Positions 57,654-64,000 of a stretch of DNA of 64,000 nt are shown piece by piece. Under the pieces are notes generated by a model. The model saw only the letters and a program-made list of their open reading frames with translations. It was not told the origin of the DNA and did no database searches. Both the position numbers and the translations under genes were made by a program. Numbering within the stretch: the stretch's first letter is position 1; each line of letters begins with the position of its first letter. Source of the DNA: Stereocaulon alpinum (Eukaryota; Ascomycota; Lecanoromycetes; Lecanorales; Stereocaulaceae); assembly GCA_018257865.1 (NCBI GenBank), contig JAEUBA010000004.1, positions 372,001-436,000 of the forward strand, in the 5' to 3' direction.

Positions 57654-58504
57654 ATGTCTAAGACTATGACCAACGGCGATACATCGTCAGAGTTCCTTAA
57701 CGTAAGTGCATCCTGTCTGCTCTACCTCATCCTCATCCTTCCTCACGATTTATACCTATACTCTACCTCAACACGTCACCTAGACCTCTTTACATCAGCC
57801 GGCCGCTAACATTACTTCCTCTACAGAAGCTCACTTCCTACCCCGTCGTCAATGACTCCATCTCCGCCTACAAGTCCAACCCCTACGGCAAGAAGACCCT
57901 CGACCTGAGCCAAACCGGCTACGAGAAGTTCGTCTCTCCCTTCGTGCCATACGCCCAGCGTCCCTACGGCTACGTAAAGCCCTATGTCTCAAAAGCCGAT
58001 GACCTCGCCGCCGTTGGTCTCGGCAAGGTCGACTCCACCTTCCCCATCGTCAAGCAAGACACCGAGAAGATCAAGGGCAGCATCATGGACTTGGCGTACT
58101 TCCCCTTCCGCGTCATCGGTGACGGCAAGAACTACGTCCTCGACACCTACACCTCCGAGTACAAGAAGTGTGGAGGTGACGGATACGTCTCTGGCGGCAA
58201 GGCCATGATCACCACTAGCCTAGTTGTCACGAGCGATACCCTCGCTTGGTTGGGCACATTCCTGGGACAGAAGAAGGACGAGAGCACCGACTACGCTGCG
58301 AAGAAATACGGTGAAGCCAGCAACTTCGCCAATGAAAAGTCCGGCGCTGCCATGAATTACGCGTCCGAGAAAGCCGAGCAGGCCAAGAACTTGGCATACC
58401 AGAAGAAAGAGGAAGCCAAGGACATGGCTGGAGACGCTAAGGCAACAGCCGACAAGAAGTCCTCGGAGGCAAAGCAGACTGCAAAGGATAAGGCTGGGAA
58501 GTAA
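57654..58504 (+). CDS. CAP20 / perilipin-like lipid-droplet protein
   Basis: Model: join(57654..57701, 57827..58504), giving 241 residues. The 125-bp intron has GTAAGT, a GCTAAC branch and a CTACAG acceptor and is in phase 0. The core has KLTSYPVVNDSISAYKSN, P-Y-G-K-K-T-L-D-L and the conserved Y-V-x-P-Y-V-x-K-A-D segment. A hydrophobic patch, DLAYFPFRVIGDGKNYV, and a second one, TTSLVVTSDTLAW, suit membrane-surface association. The last 70 residues are Ala/Lys/Glu repeats forming an amphipathic helix. Colletotrichum CAP20 and Metarhizium MPL1 belong to this family and coat lipid droplets, supporting appressorium turgor and host entry in those fungi; a role in pathogenicity here is not shown. 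Codons are C-ending, suggesting high expression. The tail is somewhat longer than in typical members. Confidence 0.93.
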
Positions 58505-58624
58505 ATCTTTCTCATATACAGCTTCAGTTCGTTTTCCAAGCTTCACGGTAATGGATCTGGACGGGAAGGGGGGATACTCTGGTGTTTTAGGGGGATGATA
58601 CCAAGATAAACCGCGTGCGGATGA

Positions 58625-58674
58625 CACTACTACTCTACTACTCTACTTCTTCTTCTTCTTCTACTACTTCTTCT
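58625..58674 (+). repeat. CTA/TTC microsatellite
   Basis: Tract of CTA and TTC triplets in the 3' flank of the CAP20-like gene. Confidence 0.85.
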
Positions 58675-59020
58675 CGTGTTGATGATTGATTTGATGGGTG
58701 GGGAATGGGGTACATAGTTTATGTGGATTTTAGTATTCATGACATGAGCATGCAGGGGAAGGAACGGAACGTGGTGAATAGAATGCAATGGAATTCTGAC
58801 AAGTGGATCTGATGCACACGTGACATGGCACTTCTCTAAGCCCTCTGACGACGGCATTGTGAGTCAGAGCGGGGGAAACAATTCATGCATCCCCCATTCA
58901 TTCAGCAGTCCTTCAGTGATAACGTAGTGCCGCGATCTCGATTCCTGGGTCTACTAACGTATCTCTTGGGTTGTAGTCGCTTTAAAGATTGCGTTGGGTA
59001 GGCACTAATTCCATATTCCC

Positions 59021-59053
59021 TATCTCTATCTCCCTCTCCCTCTCCCTCTCCAT
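59021..59053 (+). repeat. TCTCCC pyrimidine microsatellite
   Basis: Tandem TATCTC and TCTCCC hexamers. Confidence 0.8.
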
Positions 59054-59214
59054 CCTAGACTGAGGCTGCGGCTGAACCCTCAGCTCCGTTGACACGAAGG
59101 AGCGAGGCTTTTTCCGTGATATACCTATGATGATTGAGTGATTGAATGCCAAGAACGCCAGCTAAGATAGAAGAGGGATATGTCCGTTGTGAGCGGGGAT
59201 GGTTTGAGATTTGT

Positions 59215-59400
59215 AGATTGGGCGGTGGGGGATGTGGTGGGTGGGAGTGGATGATGTGAGTGGGTGGTGAGGCGGGGTTGATGTGTGTTGTGGGGTTGGG
59301 TAGAGTTGGGTTGGGTAGGGTAGGGTTGGGTTGGGTAGGTTGGGGTTTGGGATGGGAGGGGGTGATGTGGTGTGGTGCTAGGTATGTTGTCAGGAGGTTG
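59215..59400 (+). repeat. G/T-rich tract with TTGGGT/TAGGGT hexamers
   Basis: The plus strand is almost free of C for about 190 bp. The centre (59295-59345) is built from GGGTT and GGGTA units, resembling degenerate telomere-type repeats. There is no coding potential. Confidence 0.7.
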
Positions 59401-62366
59401 GTGTCTTGTTGTATCGTGGTTGTTGTAGGCTAGAGACCGCGCGCCGCTTCTGCTTGAATTGGAGACTAGAGTGTATGGAAAGGTTGCGTTCCGTCACATC
59501 TATCTGGTAAGGGGCAGAGGCTTGTTCAAGGTTACATGTCTGATGCCTGGATCGAGTTCTGCCTTGTGGAGGTTCTGTATCTGAACATATGTGAGCGCCC
59601 CCTCATTCTCAATTAAAGCCACGCCCATATTGATTGAGTGCCAAGTGGTATAAGCCGAGGCAGCGAACACGAAACCTCTCTCACAGTCATGGGGAAACCA
59701 CGCGTCACTCCGCCCTTCAGCAACTCTGTCCAGAACCCTAATGACCGCATACTAACAGAAGGAGTCCCAAACTGTAACAGCTATGACCTGGTCGAAGTTC
59801 CAAGTTGGGAATAATGCGGCTTCCAAAGCCTAAAGCCTGTAGTCGTACGGCTGGTAGCCACAGGTTGTACCCCACGAGGCGATGTAGATGGTATCACAGA
59901 TCCAGATCTCCAGAACGTCACCATGATACAGAAATTGGTCCATGGTAACCATGTCCACACTGCCGTTTCAGCTTTGCGTAGGAAATCAACGCCGAAAGCG
60001 GAGAGACCCCGCCATAACCACTTGCAGTGATTTGCAGGGCTCGTGGAGCAGAAAAGTAGCAGGTGGAGGATTATCAAATGCCGTGTCGCGGCTTTTTATG
60101 CAAGGGAACCAGATCACGCCAGCATAAACAGGCGTTATTATAGACAGACCCAGGCTGCTCAAGGGCAAACGAATTTGGTATAATGATTAGCAGCCATACA
60201 GCATGATACAGATCAAAGTGATCATGACAGTTACGAAGCCGTCCGTAGAGATAGTGAGGGGTAGACTTGCGCCTAGCAGCTCGTATACCAGTCCAGTATT
60301 CACTTGGTACGCAATGATGATGGCAGCAATTCATATCACGCTGAGAAGAAAGCATTGATCTTTTCAAAAACCGACAAGAGCGGTGACCAGGCTCCCAACA
60401 TGAGTGTCTTGCCACTGCTGGCTACGTAGGAGTAGGACGTGAACCGTCAGTAGCGCAAGGGATGCTAGCACAGCAAGACCGCTTTGCCGTAGGAGAGAGG
60501 ATAACATCTTGTCATGCGTCAGCTAAGTGGTGATAAGATGCTGAGTTCGCTACATACTCCAATGCCATTGTCGCCGATATTGAGCGTGTTGGAGAGCATA
60601 GATGCTCGAAGACAAGGTTCCACTGAAGGGAAGAGATTGCCGCACATCGACGTTGTAAAACATCATTGCTTGTCGTGTGCACTATCTCGTTCCAGTCGCC
60701 GAGACAGTTGGCTAGCAGATCGTGAATGGATTTGCAAGTGCGTTATTGTTGGATGGGACATCGACGTTGCGGCAAGGCTCAGCACATGGAACACTGTCAT
60801 AAATCTCGCTCAGGGACGCCCAGCTTGCCCCGACCTCACACGTTCTCCTATTTTGGATACTACCGAACAGCAGGAACGACTTGTTGCAAACATGTGTTTT
60901 GCACTCGATCGTTGTACCATCTTCGTAGAGACACGGCCATGAAAGGGCAACAATGCTGCTCTTGTTGGCCATGATGCCGTTGCTATTGTCCATCCGGGGT
61001 TGAAGAAGTAATTTCGTTATCATGACATCAATCGTTTAACGAGCGGGGAAACGCAGGCTTCTTCGTGACTCCTCGTCAGGTATTCCTCCCCAGGGGACGC
61101 CGTCGACCCATATCCATCTGGGAAAATCTGGTGTTCAGCTCAAGCCTTGCAATGCCGCCATCCTTATGGACGGCTACTCTGTTGGTAGACCATATGACTC
61201 TTCGCAGCACTATCTTGAGCATTACCCTGCGATTGCAATGCTCTCAAATACCATCTAACAATAGAATAGACATGTAAGTTGATCTTCAGGGTGAACACTA
61301 TAAGCAGCATCACCTAATTTGGGATTCCAGCAAATAGCAGCCGCATTGGCGTGAATTCAAATGGCTCATAGAATTGTGAAAAGGAAATCGCGCAGACGAA
61401 ACGAGAGTGAGCAGTAGATCTTGCTGCTCCACGCGACCAAGACATGGAGTGTTTTAGACTGAGAGTCTTGGCGTCATACTGGAAATAGAAAGCAGCCGCT
61501 TTTACCGAGCATCACTCCTTTCCCTTCACAAGACTGGCGAGGCTCACCAGGTTGGATATCTGACAGATTTTGCAGTCAGTCTCTGTTCGACTATCAGGCC
61601 GTCCACAGTCATATTCAATGCTCAGCAAATGCGGATTGGGCTAAATTTTACCGCCTCGCTGCGGCAACGAAGTAAGCCTAAGGGATTGGCCATAATAAAC
61701 GGAGTACCTTAGAGTCTTGGTATAAAAATTTGGGTACTTCTCGCAAAACTAACCGAAGCTAGAATTATATGGTTCTTACATCCCAGGCTGAAGATGAGAC
61801 AGCAGACCACTGGATAATAAAAAGCCTCATGCTGTCAGTTCAGTGATGACGCCCAATGAAAGAAAGGGAAAAGCCGCATATGACAAGCTTTACCTAAAAT
61901 TGGGGCCGTCTGGTGACTCTCACACCACAGCGACAAGTGCAGCTCTAAGGTAAGTTATCGGGGCTGTGTCCCGTCGGACCCTTTCATTGCCGACCTCAGC
62001 CTTGCTGTTCTTGGTATTAGGGCTGCGCTTGCTTGGCCTGGAGCAGACCCTCGAGACCCTGAGACTGACGGAGCGGGGAAGGCGCGAGCGAGGTTGTGTG
62101 CTACTGCTCCCTACGCTCCCTACTTAAAAGATCATCAAGCACGTCAAGACTCACCTACAGTCCGTTTATTCAGTCTGCCTCGTACTCGTATCTACCTCCG
62201 AGTATTCATTATTTTCATTCTCTTCATTTTCCTAGCTACCAAATATCCTTAATAAAGCTCCCTCTCCGACCCTCATCCAACAGACCATCCCGATACACTG
62301 TCTTCCACGCGCAGTCTTCTCGCCCCTTCATCTACAGCTTCAGAAACAAGACCATACACAACAACA

Positions 62367-63544
62367 ATGGCTACATCAGAGAACGGCAAAGCGCCTCTCC
62401 CGACAAATGGAGCATTCCGCAATGGTGCGCCAGGTGGCAACGGTGCTCCACTCATCAACGTCCAACCACCGCGTCGTGAAGATCTCCAGCCAGCGTATGC
62501 TCAGACCCTGCAAGGCGAAAGTGAGGACGCTGGGTCGAACGGATGGTACGGATCCATGAGTATGTCGCCGTACCTCGCAGCCCTTCCCTTCAGCTACTGA
62601 TGTACATGTAGTCAATACTCTCGGTTCATGCGTCGGATGCCTAGGAGCCATCCCCTGCTGTATCGTCTGCCCCAACCCATACAAGCCAGTCAGCCAAGGA
62701 AACGTCGGTCTCGTGACCAAGTTCGGTCGCTTCTACCGCGCAGTCGACCCAGGTCTTGTCAAGATCAATCCTCTGTCCGAAAAGCTCATCCAGGTCGATG
62801 TCAAGATTCAAATTGTTGGTATGTTGGCGCACCACAACATACCTTTCTGCAACTCCGCTAATAAATGCCACAGAGGTCCCAAGGCAAGTCTGCATGACTA
62901 AGGACAACGTCAATCTCCAACTCACGTCCGTCATCTACTACCACATCACCTCTCCCCACAAAGCCGCATTCGGTATCTCCAATATCCGCCAAGCGCTCGT
63001 CGAGCGAACGCAAACCACACTCCGCCACGTCGTTGGCGCTCGTGTCCTCCAAGATGTTATTGAGCGCCGCGAAGAAATCGCCCAATCTATCGGTGAAATA
63101 ATTGAAGATGTCGCATCAGGTTGGGGTGTCCAGGTTGAGAGCATGCTCATTAAAGATATCATATTCAGCACAGAGCTCCAAGACTCCCTCTCCATGGCCG
63201 CGCAGAGCAAGCGTATCGGAGAGTCTAAAGTCATTGCTGCGCGCGCTGAAGTTGAGAGCGCCAAATTGATGAGGCAGGCAGCCGACATCCTTAGCTCAGC
63301 ACCGGCTATGCAAATCAGATATCTCGAGGCTATGCAAGCCATGGCCAAGACCGCCAACAGCAAAGTCATCTTCTTGCCAGCAACCAACCAGACTGTGCAG
63401 CAACAGCTTGCGCAGGCGGATACATTTGGTGAGGGACCAAGCAACCAAGGTTCGACCTCAAGCTCGAAGACCCAGCCATTCATGGGCGACACAAATGATG
63501 GATTCCAGCAGGCGATGAATGCGAGGGTCATTGAGAATATTTGA
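62367..63544 (+). CDS. stomatin-family (SPFH/band 7) membrane protein
   Basis: Model: join(62367..62559, 62612..62818, 62874..63544), giving 356 residues. Introns are 52 and 55 bp with GTATGT donors. The N-terminal 55 residues are disordered (Gly/Asn/Pro). A cysteine-rich hydrophobic hairpin follows, with C-V-G-C and P-C-C-I-V-C, the membrane-inserted and probably palmitoylated segment. Next comes the SPFH domain from about VGLVTKFGRFYRAVDPGL to ESMLIKDIIF, then a coiled region with EVESAKLMRQAADIL and a conserved C-terminal oligomerisation stretch (QIRYLEAMQAMAK). Family members form ring oligomers that organise membrane microdomains; fungal stomatins have been linked to plasma-membrane and septal functions. 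The last 60 residues are Gln/Ser-rich and variable. Confidence 0.95.
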
Positions 63545-64000
63545 GGGGATGAAATGGGATACGATGGGGAGATGATATTGTAGTAATGAAGCTGGATGAA
63601 ATGGGTGTTAAGGATAATACTTCTTGCGTGCTTGGTCATACCCTCGTTTTCTTGGTCGGTCGGATACCCCAAATTGTTTTGCTTACTGCAGTTCGATTCT
63701 ATCTTAGCTTTACCATTCGTTGTACTCTCCGCTTCTTCATTGATGCTTGAAAGTGATATTAAGGCCTGTTTTCAAGCTCTATCGACGTAAAGGTACCCTG
63801 CTCGCTAATGGCAGAGATATGAGAGAGGAGCTCGTTCAAGCTGATACCTTGGCCTTTCGACGCTGTCGGTCGATTTTCTCGGGCTGTGATACTGACCACC
63901 TAGGTCCCCATATCTTCTATGTGTGGAGAAGAGGGAGGAGCTGAACACGTGGACGTCGACCGCAGAAGGGGGTTTCGGAAGTGATGGAGTTGTGGTGCAA
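63545..64000. other. right-edge region
   Basis: 3' flank of the stomatin gene. No further gene is supported before the window ends. Confidence 0.55.

Larger units (their letters stand above)
58505..62366. other. gene-poor region between the CAP20-like and stomatin genes
   Basis: About 3.9 kb with only short frames (at most about 140 codons). It contains TTC- and CCCTCT-type microsatellites and a G/T-rich tract (listed separately). The last 270 bases are C/T-rich and end in ACAACAACAATG, consistent with the stomatin 5' UTR. Confidence 0.5.

Noticed and set aside
57944..58504. Shorter CAP20-like gene starting at the internal methionine
   Set aside because: The conserved N-terminal segment (KLTSYPVVNDS) is upstream in the same exon and is joined to an ATG exon by a consensus intron.
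59215..59400. True telomere end
   Set aside because: The hexamers are degenerate and genes continue on both sides.

Overview
The window looks like nuclear DNA of a filamentous ascomycete (Pezizomycotina). A Dothideomycete is my best guess, but that is inference. Evidence: short GT-AG introns (about 47-150 bp) with CTGAC/CTAAC-like branch sites, a fungal Zn2Cys6 regulator, a CAP20/perilipin-like lipid-droplet protein, a fungal stomatin, and repeat copies that differ by RIP-like transitions. Codon use and gene density are eukaryotic; there are no operons, CRISPR arrays or rRNA genes.

Layout. Left part (1-26 kb): a pseudokinase-like protein, several lineage-specific hypothetical genes, a five-helix membrane protein, a 995-residue cysteine-motif protein, a DUF/F-box-like protein with a decayed paralogous fragment facing it, a class II aldolase-fold protein, and the tRNA cytosine-5 methyltransferase NCL1/TRM4 (4 exons). 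Two copies of a small inverted-repeat element lie here, one ending about 100 bp before the NCL1 start codon. Middle (26-33.5 kb): a long gene-poor block with one weak small-gene candidate. From 33.5 to 47.6 kb: a 6-exon MFS transporter, a Zn2Cys6 transcription factor in the same orientation, two zinc-ribbon-like small genes, a mitochondrial-type DEAD-box helicase and a putative tail-anchored protein. Right part (48-64 kb): two diverged cysteine-rich small paralogues, a tRNA-Glu gene, the divergent SOF1/RPN6 pair, a CAP20/perilipin-like gene and a stomatin/SPFH gene.

Functional themes are mostly housekeeping: RNA work (NCL1, a DEAD-box helicase, the SOF1 small-subunit processome protein, tRNA-Glu), protein turnover (RPN6), and membrane or lipid biology (MFS, stomatin, CAP20). 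The accessory genes are small, cysteine-rich or disordered and have no recognised function.

Most striking is the tRNA-Glu(CTC) gene at 50861-51001. It carries an ordinary 18-nt anticodon-loop intron and also a 52-nt insertion inside the T stem. Removing both restores a perfect cloverleaf, box A and box B remain intact, and a T7 Pol III terminator follows. The insertion is bounded by GTAAGA...AATAG and is framed by two perfect hairpins that capture the exon G bases of the T stem. Other unusual points are a gene whose AUG is split by an intron (48101), a SOF1 gene whose first coding exon appears to be only the AUG, and a pseudokinase with repeated W-G-x-G-[DE] motifs.

All exon models come from reading splice sites and frames by eye. 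No database search was possible.
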